Shown here in pieces: positions 1-8,218 of a stretch of 56,015 bases of DNA (position 1 is the stretch's first letter; each line of letters opens with the position of its first letter). The DNA comes from Fibrobacter sp. (GTDB lineage Bacteria > Fibrobacterota > Fibrobacteria > Fibrobacterales > Fibrobacteraceae): positions 1-56,015 of the forward strand of contig JAGCPZ010000069.1 of the NCBI GenBank assembly GCA_017965445.1, read 5' to 3'. Below the pieces are notes generated by a model. It made no database searches, was not told where the DNA came from, and saw only the letters and a program-made list of their open reading frames with translations. Both the position numbers and the translations under genes were made by a program.

Positions 1-47
1 ATGATGCCATCAAGAGCACAGGAAAGCTCCTGGGAGGTAACGCATAA
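1..47 (+). CDS. 3' end of the gene upstream of nuoH (probably nuoG), partial
   Basis: An open frame enters from the left edge (first complete codon at base 3) and ends DAIKSTGKLLGGNA at the TAA of 45-47. That stop overlaps the ATG of nuoH by one base (TAATG), the same junction used by most genes of this operon. In the usual nuo order this would be NuoG, but 14 residues are not enough to prove it. Confidence 0.55.
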   Translation, partial: DAIKSTGKLLGGNA

Positions 48-1402
48 TGGATATTATTGAATCCAAAACCTGGATTGAATGGGCAATTACGATTGCGAAG
101 TTCGCTTTCTGCTTCGTACCTGTCCTTTACATCCTCCTTTTGATCCCGATGGAACGTCGTGGCGCTGGCTTCATGCAAGACCGTCAGGGCCCGAACCGCT
201 CCTACATCAAGATTCCGTACTTCGGAAAGATTCGTTTGCTCGGTTACGTGCAGAACATGTGTGACGGTACGAAGCTATTCTTCAAGGAAATGTTCGCTCC
301 TGCTGGCGTGAACAAGTTCCTTTACTATGTGGCTCCGGCAATTCCGTTCGCCATCGTGTTCCTCTCCCCGTGCGTGATTCCGTGGTTTGGACCGATGATT
401 TTCGAATGGGGTGACGAAACGGTGCGCATTGCAGGTTCCATCATCGATTCCGATGTGGGCGTGCTCTTGCTGTTTGGCTTCTCCTCCATCTCGGCTTACG
501 GTGCCATGCTTGCCGGTTGGGCTTCCAAGTCCAAGTACAGCTTCTTGGGCGCTCTTCGTACGAGCTCCATGACGATTAGCTACGAAGTCTGTCTCGGACT
601 TTCGCTGATGGGCATTTTGCTCCTCGCCGGTTCCTTCAACCTCACGGACATCGTTCAGTGGCAGGAACACCACGTTTGGGGCATCGTCGCTCAGCCGGTG
701 GCTTTCTTCTGCTTCCTCATTGCAAGCATTGCTGAAACGGGCCGTGCTCCGTTCGACGTTGCCGAAGGTGAACCTGAACTCGTCGCCGGTTACCATACGG
801 AATATGGCGCTATGCAGTTCGGTCTCTTCTACATGGGCGAATACTCCCACATCTGCATCAACAGCTTCCTCATTGCGACGCTGTTCCTCGGCGGTTATGC
901 AGTTCCGTTCGTAACGACCGAAACATTGCAGGAACACATGGGTGGCTCTCTTGCCATTCTCTGTGGCGTGCTCGCATTCATCGCTCTTGCTTTCCTCCAC
1001 ATGATTTACCGCTATTCCCGCAAACTCAAGGCGACAAACCTTACGCACCGCTTTGAAGTTCTCCAGGAATACAAGCTATACAAGATTGTGGCTTGGGTGG
1101 CGACGGCTGTGTTTATCGCTCTCGGCATTTGCGCTTGGTTCTTCTACAATCCTGAAAACTTCGTGGTGGATGGCCTCGCTGTCGGTAGCTTTGCAACGGC
1201 AGTCGGTACGGCACTCATCCACTTGCTCGTGCTCGTTGCAAAGAGCCTCATCTTCTGCTGGGTCTGGATTTGGGTCCGTTGGACGCTCCCGCGCTTCCGC
1301 TATGACCATGTGATGCACCTCGGCTGGAAGATTATCTTGAATATCGCCCTCATCAACCTCGTGGTGACTGCGGTCATCGCAAAACTCTTAGGGGGTAACT
1401 AA
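47..1402 (+). CDS. nuoH: NADH-quinone oxidoreductase subunit H, enlarged
   Basis: Membrane subunit of complex I that forms much of the quinone-binding chamber and links the peripheral arm to the proton pumps. Family signatures are clear: ERRG at residues 36-39, GPNR at 48-51, the AETGRAPFD loop at 229-237 followed by the acidic EGEPELVAGYHTEY stretch, and TLPRFRYD at 413-420. The protein has 451 residues, against about 325-365 for familiar NuoH. The excess is a block at about 290-385, between the helix ending LGGYAVPF and the last conserved helices. The block holds two hydrophobic segments (about 301-322 and 345-366) separated by a basic loop. Its start overlaps the preceding stop by one base, and its own stop overlaps nuoI by one base, so translation is probably coupled. 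Identity is secure; the role of the insert is unknown. Confidence 0.96.
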   Translation: MDIIESKTWIEWAITIAKFAFCFVPVLYILLLIPMERRGAGFMQDRQGPNRSYIKIPYFGKIRLLGYVQNMCDGTKLFFKEMFAPAGVNKFLYYVAPAIPFAIVFLSPCVIPWFGPMIFEWGDETVRIAGSIIDSDVGVLLLFGFSSISAYGAMLAGWASKSKYSFLGALRTSSMTISYEVCLGLSLMGILLLAGSFNLTDIVQWQEHHVWGIVAQPVAFFCFLIASIAETGRAPFDVAEGEPELVAGYHTEYGAMQFGLFYMGEYSHICINSFLIATLFLGGYAVPFVTTETLQEHMGGSLAILCGVLAFIALAFLHMIYRYSRKLKATNLTHRFEVLQEYKLYKIVAWVATAVFIALGICAWFFYNPENFVVDGLAVGSFATAVGTALIHLLVLVAKSLIFCWVWIWVRWTLPRFRYDHVMHLGWKIILNIALINLVVTAVIAKLLGGN

Positions 1403-1968
1403 TGCGCGTTATTAAGCAAAAACCGATGACCGTTATCGAACGCCTTTACATTTTCGAGGCGCTTCGCGGTCTGTGGACGACTTTGAAGCATGCGGCTCGC
1501 GGCTTGTTCCGTTACGAAACGCTTCCGACGATTTCTTACCCGGAAGGTCAGCCCGAAGTCCGTAACACGTATCGTGCCAAGCATCGTTTGATGCTCCGCC
1601 CGGATGGAACGCCCCGTTGCGTTGCCTGCGGCATGTGCGCTGCGGCTTGCCCTGCTCACTGCATCTTCATCGAAGCAACGCAGAGCGATGACCCGCGTAT
1701 CGAAAAGCGCGTGATGCGCTTTGACATCGACCATTTGACTTGCGTGTTCTGCGGCCTTTGCGCCGAAGCTTGCCCGGTCGATGCCCTCCGCATGGATACG
1801 AAGCAAATCATTTTCGAACACCGCTCCCGCGAAGATTTCGTGGCACACCTTTACGATCTCACCAACTGGGATCCGAAGGATTACCCGGATGACGAACAGA
1901 GCCAGATGGCTCCGGGCGGTACAAAGAATGCCGAGGCCCGCAAGGTCTGGGGCATGGAGGTAAAATAA
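1402..1968 (+). CDS. nuoI: NADH-quinone oxidoreductase subunit I (2x[4Fe-4S])
   Basis: Peripheral iron-sulfur subunit that carries clusters N6a and N6b and passes electrons towards the N2 cluster and quinone. Two ferredoxin motifs are visible: C73-x2-C76-x2-C79-x3-C83 (CVACGMCAAACP) and C114-x2-C117-x2-C120-x3-C124 (CVFCGLCAEACP). All eight cluster ligands are present. An N-terminal amphipathic segment (about 11-40) matches the membrane-apposed helix of the family. The length (188) is normal. It starts within the TAATG junction with nuoH and ends in another with nuoJ. Confidence 0.96.
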   Translation: MRVIKQKPMTVIERLYIFEALRGLWTTLKHAARGLFRYETLPTISYPEGQPEVRNTYRAKHRLMLRPDGTPRCVACGMCAAACPAHCIFIEATQSDDPRIEKRVMRFDIDHLTCVFCGLCAEACPVDALRMDTKQIIFEHRSREDFVAHLYDLTNWDPKDYPDDEQSQMAPGGTKNAEARKVWGMEVK

Positions 1969-2510
1969 TGCTCGCATTGATTTATTTCATTGTCCTCGCA
2001 ATTATCGCAGTCGGCAGTGCCGTATGCGTGCTCCTCTCTAGGCATCCGCTCTATGGCGCCCTTTCGTTGGTGACTTCCATGGTGTCGCTTGCCGGTATCT
2101 ACGGCCTTTTGGGAAGTCCGTTCCTCGGCGTGGTGCAGATTATGGTCTATGCCGGTGCTATCATGATGCTCCTCACGTTTGTCATCATGGTGCTGAACGG
2201 TGCCCGCGACTCCAAGACTCCGATGTTCGACAAGGTCTCGCTCTTTGTGATTCCTGCAGTCATCGTGCTTGCCGGTCTCGTGGGTTTTGCCCTCGTCCGC
2301 TCTCCGATTGCATTCGATGCCGCTACGGTTCGCGGTTCTGTGGCAATCACTTCCAAGACCCTCTTTGATGTAGCCCAGACGGGCCCGGGTTACTTCGTTC
2401 TGTTCGAAGTTCTCGGTGTTCTTCTGCTTTCTGCCATGGGTGCCGCCGTGCTTCTCGCCAAGAAGCGCCTTGGTTCCGTGGATTCCGAAAAAACGGAGGA
2501 TAATCACTAA
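1968..2510 (+). CDS. nuoJ: NADH-quinone oxidoreductase subunit J
   Basis: Small integral membrane subunit of complex I with five predicted helices, expected to sit between NuoH and the antiporter-like subunits and to take part in the central hydrophilic axis. The sequence shows the typical early segment HPLYGALSLV and the conserved VQIMVYAGAIMMLLTFVIM helix (about 56-75), which in the family contains the pi-bulge region. The C-terminus (about 155-180) is charged and cytoplasmic-like. The length of 180 is normal. It has one-base overlaps with nuoI upstream and nuoK downstream. Confidence 0.94.
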   Translation: MLALIYFIVLAIIAVGSAVCVLLSRHPLYGALSLVTSMVSLAGIYGLLGSPFLGVVQIMVYAGAIMMLLTFVIMVLNGARDSKTPMFDKVSLFVIPAVIVLAGLVGFALVRSPIAFDAATVRGSVAITSKTLFDVAQTGPGYFVLFEVLGVLLLSAMGAAVLLAKKRLGSVDSEKTEDNH

Positions 2511-2824
2511 TGGAACTCCAAGCTATATACGTTCAGATTTTGGCCCTGGTCATTTTTGCCATCGGCCTTATCGTCGCGGTTTCCCGCCGCAATGTGTTCT
2601 TTGTGCTGATGGGCGTTGAACTTGCCCTGAATGCCGTGAACCTCTCCTTCGTGGGCTTTGCAAAGACTCTGCCTGCGGATGCGAGTATTGTGGGCCAGGT
2701 CGTTCCGCTGTTCTCCATTGCAGTCGCCGCTGCCGAAGCTTGCGTCGGCCTTGCCATGGTCATCCTCATTTTCCGCAACCGTGAAAGCGTTGACGCCGAC
2801 ACGTATTCTAACATGAAGGGGTAG
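2510..2824 (+). CDS. nuoK: NADH-quinone oxidoreductase subunit K
   Basis: Three-helix membrane subunit of complex I, related to MrpC. Helix 2 contains the conserved glutamate of MGVELALNAVNL and helix 3 the second glutamate in AEACVGLAMV. Both belong to the charged axis thought to carry the conformational or proton signal. The length of 104 is typical. It overlaps nuoJ by one base and is followed after 6 bases by nuoL. Confidence 0.95.
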   Translation: MELQAIYVQILALVIFAIGLIVAVSRRNVFFVLMGVELALNAVNLSFVGFAKTLPADASIVGQVVPLFSIAVAAAEACVGLAMVILIFRNRESVDADTYSNMKG

Positions 2825-2830
2825 TAAGCA

Positions 2831-4825
2831 ATGATTTCTCTTGGACTCATACCTCTCTTCCCGCTGTTGGGATGCATTATCCTCGGTGCGATTGCCATCA
2901 TTTCTTCGGGCAGCAAGAAGGGCCCTGCAGAAGGTTTCGTCGGAACCCTCGCCGTCCTCTTCCCGGCGCTCTCCTTTGCTGGTGTCGCGCTCCTCGCGTT
3001 CAACATGCCGGATGCCGGCATTCGTGAAACGGTTTGCAACTGGATTGACATTCCGATGTTCCGCGTGGATATCGGATTCCTCTTCGATGGTCTTTCACGT
3101 ATCATGCTTTTGTTCGTGACTGGCATCGGTACGCTCATCACGCTCTACTCGATTGGCTACATGCATGGCGACCGCGGCTTTGCCCGTTACTTCGCCTACA
3201 TCAACCTCTTCTTGTTCAGCATGATTGTGCTCGTGCTCTCGGACAACTTGCTCCTCACGTTCCTCGGTTGGGAAGGCGTGGGCCTCTGCTCTTACCTCCT
3301 CATCGGTTTCTGGAACAAGGACCTCAAGAATTGTCAGGCGGCAAACAAGGCCTTCATCGTGAACCGCGTGGGCGATATCGGGTTCTTGCTCGGTATGCTC
3401 TGCCTCGTGACGATTGGCGGTTCTGCTCTCCTCAATTACGATGCTCTCGTGAACTTCATCCAGATGATTATTAACGGAAACCATTTGGAAGTCGTTGTTC
3501 CGGTTCTCTCTGTGGCTGGCGTGCTGTTCTTTATCGGCTGCACGGGTAAGTCCGCTCAGATTCCGCTCCTCACTTGGCTCCCGGATGCTATGGCGGGTCC
3601 GACTCCGGTTTCTGCCTTGATCCATGCCGCAACGATGGTGACCTCTGGCGTTTATTTGCTTGCCCGTCTCGGTAGCATGTTTGCGATTCTCCCGGTGGTG
3701 CTCGACATTATCGTGGTAATCGGTATGCTCACCGCTTTCTGGGCGGCTGTCGCAGGCCTCTTCCAGAACGACATCAAGAAGGTGCTTGCCTACTCGACCA
3801 TCAGCCAGCTCGGTTACATGTTCATGGCATCGGGCGTTTGCGCCTTTGACGCTTCTATCTTCCATGTGTTCACGCACGCCTTCTTCAAGGCGGCTCTCTT
3901 CCTTGGCGCCGGTGCCGTGATTCACGCTCTCGCCGGTGAACAGGACATGCGCAAGATGGGTGGCCTCCTCAGAAAAACTCCGGTGACCGCCTGCGTGATG
4001 ATTTTCGCGTTCCTCGCCATTGTCGGTTTCCCGGGCTTTGCCGGTTTCTGGTCCAAGGACCTGATTCTCGAACGCTTGTTCATGAACTGCACGATGTACA
4101 TTCCAGGCTTCACCATCTTCGGTACTGAAGTCCCGGCTATCCCGCTGAACGGTGTCGTCTATGCGGTGGGCCTTGCTACGGCTGTGATTACCGCAGTCTA
4201 TATGGGCCGTCTCATTATCCTCACGTTCTTCGGTAGCTACCGCGGTTCCAAGGAAAGCGAAGAACACATCCACGAAGCTCCGGCTGTCATGCTCATCCCG
4301 ATGGTGATTCTCGCTTTCGGTGCCGTGTTTGCCGGTTACCTCTGGGCCGATTCCATCGGTATCAAGTTCTTTGCTGAAACGCTCGCTCCGGTCGTTGGCG
4401 CCGCTCAGGCTTACAATGTCCCGGCTGTCACGGCTCATCTGAACCCGATGATTTTCGCGGGTCTTGGTACCCTTGCCGCTTTGGTCGGTATGTACATCGC
4501 TTACAAGATTTACGCTAACGCCCGTATCCCGGCTGCGAAGGGGAGCTCCGCTCCTGAAGGCGGCAAGGCCACGTGGACGTTCCTGTTCGATTCTCTCCAC
4601 AAGTACGTGGGAATCATTCCGGTCAACGTGCTCGCATGGATTTGCGATGTGGTTGTCGATAAGATTCTCGGTGCTGCCCAGTGGACGATTGGTGCAATCG
4701 CTACGATTCTCGGCGATGGTGCCGCGACCTTCCAAGTGCGTAAGGTTCGACTCCAGATTGCTCTTAGCATCTTGGGCCTGATTGCGCTTGTGGCCATTGT
4801 TCTTTTGACTGGAGGTACTTTCTAA
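2831..4825 (+). CDS. nuoL: NADH-quinone oxidoreductase subunit L
   Basis: Largest antiporter-like proton pump subunit (Mrp/MrpA family). Conserved landmarks are the WEGVGLCSYLLIGFW segment with the pumping glutamate, the TGKSAQIPLLTWLPDAMAGPTPVSALIHAATMV region (described here by its ends), and FKAALFLGAGAVIHA. The C-terminal third continues into a long amphipathic lateral helix region and a last transmembrane segment (about 640-660). At 664 residues the length is normal. Its stop overlaps the nuoM start by one base. Confidence 0.96.
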   Translation: MISLGLIPLFPLLGCIILGAIAIISSGSKKGPAEGFVGTLAVLFPALSFAGVALLAFNMPDAGIRETVCNWIDIPMFRVDIGFLFDGLSRIMLLFVTGIGTLITLYSIGYMHGDRGFARYFAYINLFLFSMIVLVLSDNLLLTFLGWEGVGLCSYLLIGFWNKDLKNCQAANKAFIVNRVGDIGFLLGMLCLVTIGGSALLNYDALVNFIQMIINGNHLEVVVPVLSVAGVLFFIGCTGKSAQIPLLTWLPDAMAGPTPVSALIHAATMVTSGVYLLARLGSMFAILPVVLDIIVVIGMLTAFWAAVAGLFQNDIKKVLAYSTISQLGYMFMASGVCAFDASIFHVFTHAFFKAALFLGAGAVIHALAGEQDMRKMGGLLRKTPVTACVMIFAFLAIVGFPGFAGFWSKDLILERLFMNCTMYIPGFTIFGTEVPAIPLNGVVYAVGLATAVITAVYMGRLIILTFFGSYRGSKESEEHIHEAPAVMLIPMVILAFGAVFAGYLWADSIGIKFFAETLAPVVGAAQAYNVPAVTAHLNPMIFAGLGTLAALVGMYIAYKIYANARIPAAKGSSAPEGGKATWTFLFDSLHKYVGIIPVNVLAWICDVVVDKILGAAQWTIGAIATILGDGAATFQVRKVRLQIALSILGLIALVAIVLLTGGTF

Positions 4826-6471
4826 TGCTATTACATCTCCTTGTCCTCGCCCCGTTCGTTGCCGCCATCCTCATGGTGATGACGTCTAAGGATGATCCGA
4901 AGTCTTCTTCCCGCTTGGCCATTTTGATGGGCATTATCTTTGCGGCCATGTCCGTCGCTCTTATTGCTGGCGGAAACGTTGCAACGGATGCGATTGAATG
5001 GTTCCAGATTCCTGGTTGCAAGGGTCCGGTTTACTATTACTTGTATAGCCATGGGCTTGCCTCCTGGATGGTGTTCCTTTCTTGCGGTCTTTCCCTTGTG
5101 GCTTTGATTTCGGCTCGTGGAATTACAACCAGGAGCTATCGCAATTTCGCAATTGGCATTTTCTCGTTGATGGGCGCCATGAACGGCACCTTCCTCGCAG
5201 CCGATGCCGTGCTGTTCTTCTTCTTCTTCGAAGCCATGGTGATTCCGGCTGCAATCTTGATTGCCGGTTTCGGTGGCAAGGACAGAATGAAGGCCGCGAT
5301 GACGTTTGCGATTTATACGCTGGTCGGTTCTGCTCCGATGATGGTCGCGTTGTGGTATCTCTTGACGATTGCGGACAACTCGATGCTCATATCGCTCGCG
5401 ATTGCTCTCCAGAGCCTCCCGGAAGGCACGCAGACAACGCTTCTCGTTTGCTTCTTGCTCGCCTTCCTCGTGAAGACACCGATTTTCCCGTTCCACGGTT
5501 GGCAGGCGATTACTTACGCCGAAGCTCCGGCTCCGCTTTCTGCAATCCTCACGGGTGCGATGAGCAAGGCTGGCGTGTTTGGCTTTATCGTCTGGGTGCT
5601 TCCGATTTTCCCGCTTTCGATGAGCGCGATTTCTTGCATGATGTGGCTTGGCCTCTTTACGGCGGTCTATGGCGCTCTCATGGCTCTCCGCGCAACGGAC
5701 GGCAAGAAACTCCTCGCGTTTAGCTCCATGGGCCATTTGGGTCTCGCCGTGGCTGCCGTGTTTAGCGGTTCCGAGGCGATGTTCCCGGCGGTGCTCGTGT
5801 TGCTCGTGGCTCACGGTATTTCTGCCGGTGCATTGTTCATCTTGATGGGCATTGCCGAACGCATGACAGGTACTCGCGAACTCGACCAGCTTGGCGGTCT
5901 TTCTTCCAAGAATCCGGTGTTCAGTACGCTGTTTGGTTTTGCTGGCGTTATGGCTCTTGCCGTTCCTGGTACGGCTGGGTTCGTCGGTGAATTCTCCGTG
6001 CTCCTCTCCTTGTGGGACATGGGTCCGCTCCCGGCTCTCGTGGCTGGCTTTACCTTGATTCTCTCCGCTGCTTACATGTTGCGCTTTATCCAGAAGGTCA
6101 TCTTCGGGAAGGCTGCCCGCGAATATGAAGAAGGCCGTCGCACGTCTCCGCTCGAAGGCGTTTCGATTGGCGTTATGCTTGCGCTTCTCCTCGTGTTCGG
6201 TTTCCATCCGGCTTTCGTGACGGATTCTTTGAACCAGGGTGAAGAGATTGAAGATCCCGCTGCCGCTCAGGTGTTGAGCGAAGCCTCTATCAATCAAGGC
6301 AACGCTCCGATGACCGAAGAGGAAATCCACCAGTTGGATTCCACTCTCGCTGCTGCAGGCTTCAAGGACGATGAACGCGCTTCCATCATCGCCCAGATGA
6401 AGGCTGAAAATAGTTCCGGGGCAGATGAAGTCAATGAAAATACTGTGAAGGGGGCTTCCGATGATGAATAA
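4825..6471 (+). CDS. nuoM: NADH-quinone oxidoreductase subunit M with acidic C-terminal tail
   Basis: Second antiporter-like proton pump subunit. FFFFEAMVIPA holds the conserved glutamate. The KTPIFPFHGW and YAEAPAPLSAIL motifs and the lysine of LLAFSSMGHLG are all present. Ordinary NuoM ends near residue 490-510; here a hydrophilic, strongly acidic tail of about 82 residues (about 467-548) follows the last hydrophobic helix. It is rich in Asp/Glu/Ser/Ala and has predicted helical segments. The tail has no motif I recognise. The 3' end overlaps nuoN by 11 bases. Confidence 0.95.
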   Translation: MLLHLLVLAPFVAAILMVMTSKDDPKSSSRLAILMGIIFAAMSVALIAGGNVATDAIEWFQIPGCKGPVYYYLYSHGLASWMVFLSCGLSLVALISARGITTRSYRNFAIGIFSLMGAMNGTFLAADAVLFFFFFEAMVIPAAILIAGFGGKDRMKAAMTFAIYTLVGSAPMMVALWYLLTIADNSMLISLAIALQSLPEGTQTTLLVCFLLAFLVKTPIFPFHGWQAITYAEAPAPLSAILTGAMSKAGVFGFIVWVLPIFPLSMSAISCMMWLGLFTAVYGALMALRATDGKKLLAFSSMGHLGLAVAAVFSGSEAMFPAVLVLLVAHGISAGALFILMGIAERMTGTRELDQLGGLSSKNPVFSTLFGFAGVMALAVPGTAGFVGEFSVLLSLWDMGPLPALVAGFTLILSAAYMLRFIQKVIFGKAAREYEEGRRTSPLEGVSIGVMLALLLVFGFHPAFVTDSLNQGEEIEDPAAAQVLSEASINQGNAPMTEEEIHQLDSTLAAAGFKDDERASIIAQMKAENSSGADEVNENTVKGASDDE

Positions 6472-7936
6472 CATTATCTATCTCTTGCCGGTTATCTGTG
6501 TCGTTTTGGGCGGCATGGTGGCTCTTGCTGCCGAACCGTTCTTTAGCGACGAAAACAAGCACAAGGTACTTCCGTGGGTTTCGGCGTTCTTCATCGCGCT
6601 TGGTGTTGTGGCTTTGTATTACGCCAATACCGAAACGCTTTTGGGACTTTATGCGATGGACCCCGTGCGTCGCGTGCTTTGCGCAGCGATTCTGTTGTGC
6701 GGATTCCTCGGCATTTCGGGGCTCCAGTGGACACTTGGCCGTGAAAAGTTCAAGGGTGGCGAAGCTTATGGCCTCATGATGTTTGCCACAAGCGGTGCCT
6801 TGCTCATGACTCAGGCCATTGATTTTGTCGCTTTGTTCATCGCGATGGAACTCACGAGTTTCCCGATTTACGCTCTCGTGGGCATCCGCCGCAAGGATAT
6901 CAACGCAAACGAAGGCGTGTTCAAGTACTTTGTCTCGGGTGCAATTTTCAGCGCCATCTTCCTCTATGGTGTTTCGCTGATTTACGGTGCTACGGGCTCG
7001 ACGCATTTCTGCGGTCAGGTGCTTGATGGACGTATGCCGATTTACGGCATTGGCATGCTCTTTGTGATTGCAGGCCTCCTCTTCAAGGCCGGTGCCGCTC
7101 CGCTCCACTTCTGGGTGGCTGACGTCTATACGGGCGCTTCTGTCGCTGTCACGGGCTTTATGGCCGCAGTCGTGAAGGTTGGCGCACTTGCCGCTCTCGG
7201 AACTGTCTGGGTGAGCGTTCTCGTGACGCGCTCCGGTGCCGAAGCTGTTTGGAACCTCGCTGAAAAGGTGACTGTTGCTAATCCGTCCAAGCCGCTCTTC
7301 TATGTGATTGTGGTCGTTGCGCTCCTTTCCATGGTGATTGGCGCGTTCAGCGGTCTTGCCCAGAAGTCCGTGCGTCGCATCTTGGCGTTCTCTGCCGTGA
7401 TGAATGCTGGCTTTATCGTGATTGGTCTCTTGGTTCCGAATTATCTCGGCAAGGGTGAAATCCAGATGGGCCCGATGTTCTACTTCCTCATCACTTATGC
7501 GATTGCCTCTGCGGGCGCCTTGACGGGTATTGCCTACATGTCGGGCATGGATGATTGCAAGGAAAATCTCGAAGACCTCCAGGGTGCAGGTCGCCGCCGC
7601 CCGTTTGTGGCGCTTGGCGTTGCCGTGTGCCTCGCTTCGCTCGCTGGCCTTCCGCCGGTTGCTGGGTTCCTCGCCAAGTTCACGCTTTTCACCGAAGCGT
7701 TCAATGCCGACCTTGGCTGGCTTGCCGCTGTTGGCTTTGGCCTTTCTTTGGTGGCTGCGGTCTATTACCTCCGTATTGCCTGCGTGCTCTTTGCCCCGGC
7801 TAAGGAAAGCTCTTGCTGCGGACATAGCTGCAAGGTGAACGTCGCTTACGTCTATCTGCTCCGCTTTGCCGTCGCCGTCGCCGCTATCGCGCTCCTCGTG
7901 ATTAGCGTCCACCCGGCATATGCATTGATTGGATAA
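6461..7936 (+). CDS. nuoN: NADH-quinone oxidoreductase subunit N
   Basis: Third antiporter-like pump subunit and last gene of the operon. MELTSFPIYAL contains the conserved helix-5 glutamate; KAGAAPLHFWVADVY and the lysine in RRILAFSAVMNAG are also present. A cysteine-rich hydrophilic loop, CCGHSC at about 451-456, lies between the two last hydrophobic stretches and is not a feature I associate with NuoN. Two ATGs stand in tandem at 6461 and 6464; the first is used here. It overlaps nuoM by 11 bases. A strong terminator follows at 7987. Confidence 0.95.
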   Translation: MMNNIIYLLPVICVVLGGMVALAAEPFFSDENKHKVLPWVSAFFIALGVVALYYANTETLLGLYAMDPVRRVLCAAILLCGFLGISGLQWTLGREKFKGGEAYGLMMFATSGALLMTQAIDFVALFIAMELTSFPIYALVGIRRKDINANEGVFKYFVSGAIFSAIFLYGVSLIYGATGSTHFCGQVLDGRMPIYGIGMLFVIAGLLFKAGAAPLHFWVADVYTGASVAVTGFMAAVVKVGALAALGTVWVSVLVTRSGAEAVWNLAEKVTVANPSKPLFYVIVVVALLSMVIGAFSGLAQKSVRRILAFSAVMNAGFIVIGLLVPNYLGKGEIQMGPMFYFLITYAIASAGALTGIAYMSGMDDCKENLEDLQGAGRRRPFVALGVAVCLASLAGLPPVAGFLAKFTLFTEAFNADLGWLAAVGFGLSLVAAVYYLRIACVLFAPAKESSCCGHSCKVNVAYVYLLRFAVAVAAIALLVISVHPAYALIG

Positions 7937-7944
7937 TGATACAT

Positions 7945-7971
7945 GTCATCCTGAGCGAAGCGCGAAGGATC
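7945..7971 (+). repeat. Short intergenic repeat, GTCATCCTGAGCG family (family R1)
   Basis: GTCATCCTGAGCGAAGCG followed by CGAAGGATC just after the nuoN stop. Related copies lie at 19658-19687 and 19724-19759 (inside a gene), 25589-25697 (interrupted), 28398-28428 (inside a gene, reverse orientation), 44576-44605 and 44622-44653. The ends GTCAT and GGATCCAGT are the most constant part. Confidence 0.8.
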
Positions 7972-7986
7972 TAATGAATTGAAAAA

Positions 7987-8020
7987 CGTCCCGGCTGAAA
8001 AAGTCGGGATGTTTTTTTTT
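7987..8020 (+). terminator. Rho-independent terminator of the nuo operon
   Basis: A 10-bp stem (CGTCCCGGCT / AGTCGGGATG, with G-U pairs) with a GAAAA loop is followed directly by nine T residues. It lies 50 bases after the nuoN stop. Confidence 0.88.
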
Positions 8021-8032
8021 GTGGCTTTATTT

Positions 8033-8101
8033 GGTACACCGATCGGTGGACCACCGAATGGTGTACTATTTGGTACACTAAGTGGTGAACTTTTGGTGTG
8101 G
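8033..8101. repeat. Array of GGTNNAC heptamers with an internal 16-bp inverted repeat
   Basis: GGTACAC, GGTGGAC, GGTGTAC, GGTACAC, GGTGAAC and a degenerate GGTGTGG begin at 8033, 8045, 8060, 8072, 8084 and 8095, a period close to 12 bases. The first three form a near-perfect dyad (8034-8066, arms of 16 bases with 14 matches around a single central base). It lies between two terminators. A short open frame (62 codons from a TTG at 7979) crosses it but starts inside the terminator and has no ribosome-binding site, so I do not call a gene. Confidence 0.7.
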
Positions 8102-8165
8102 GTTAGCGAGTTTATGGTTGGTTTTACAGTTATGGAAATCGTTAGGAGGATTGGTAATTTAATAT

Positions 8166-8194
8166 AAAGCCCAGTTCGTTGTGAACCGGGCTTT
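8166..8194. terminator. Terminator-like hairpin between nuoN and the FISUMP gene
   Basis: AAAGCCCAGTTC and GAACCGGGCTTT form a 12-bp stem with one mismatch and a 5-base loop. On the plus strand it is followed by GCTG and seven T residues. On the minus strand it lies 25 bases after the stop of the FISUMP gene and is followed by a T/A-rich stretch. It is probably bidirectional. Confidence 0.75.
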
Positions 8195-8218
8195 GCTGTT
8201 TTTTTGATGGGTAGATTA

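Noticed and set aside
3095..4735. 546-codon minus-strand frame across nuoL (and similar long frames opposite nuoM, recD2 and cstA)
   Set aside because: All lie opposite well-conserved genes, have no signal, motif or ribosome-binding site, and show charged, low-complexity translations.
7979..8167. 62-codon ORF with tetrapeptide-like repeats after nuoN
   Set aside because: It starts with TTG inside the nuo terminator and has no ribosome-binding site. The repeat is better explained as a DNA array.
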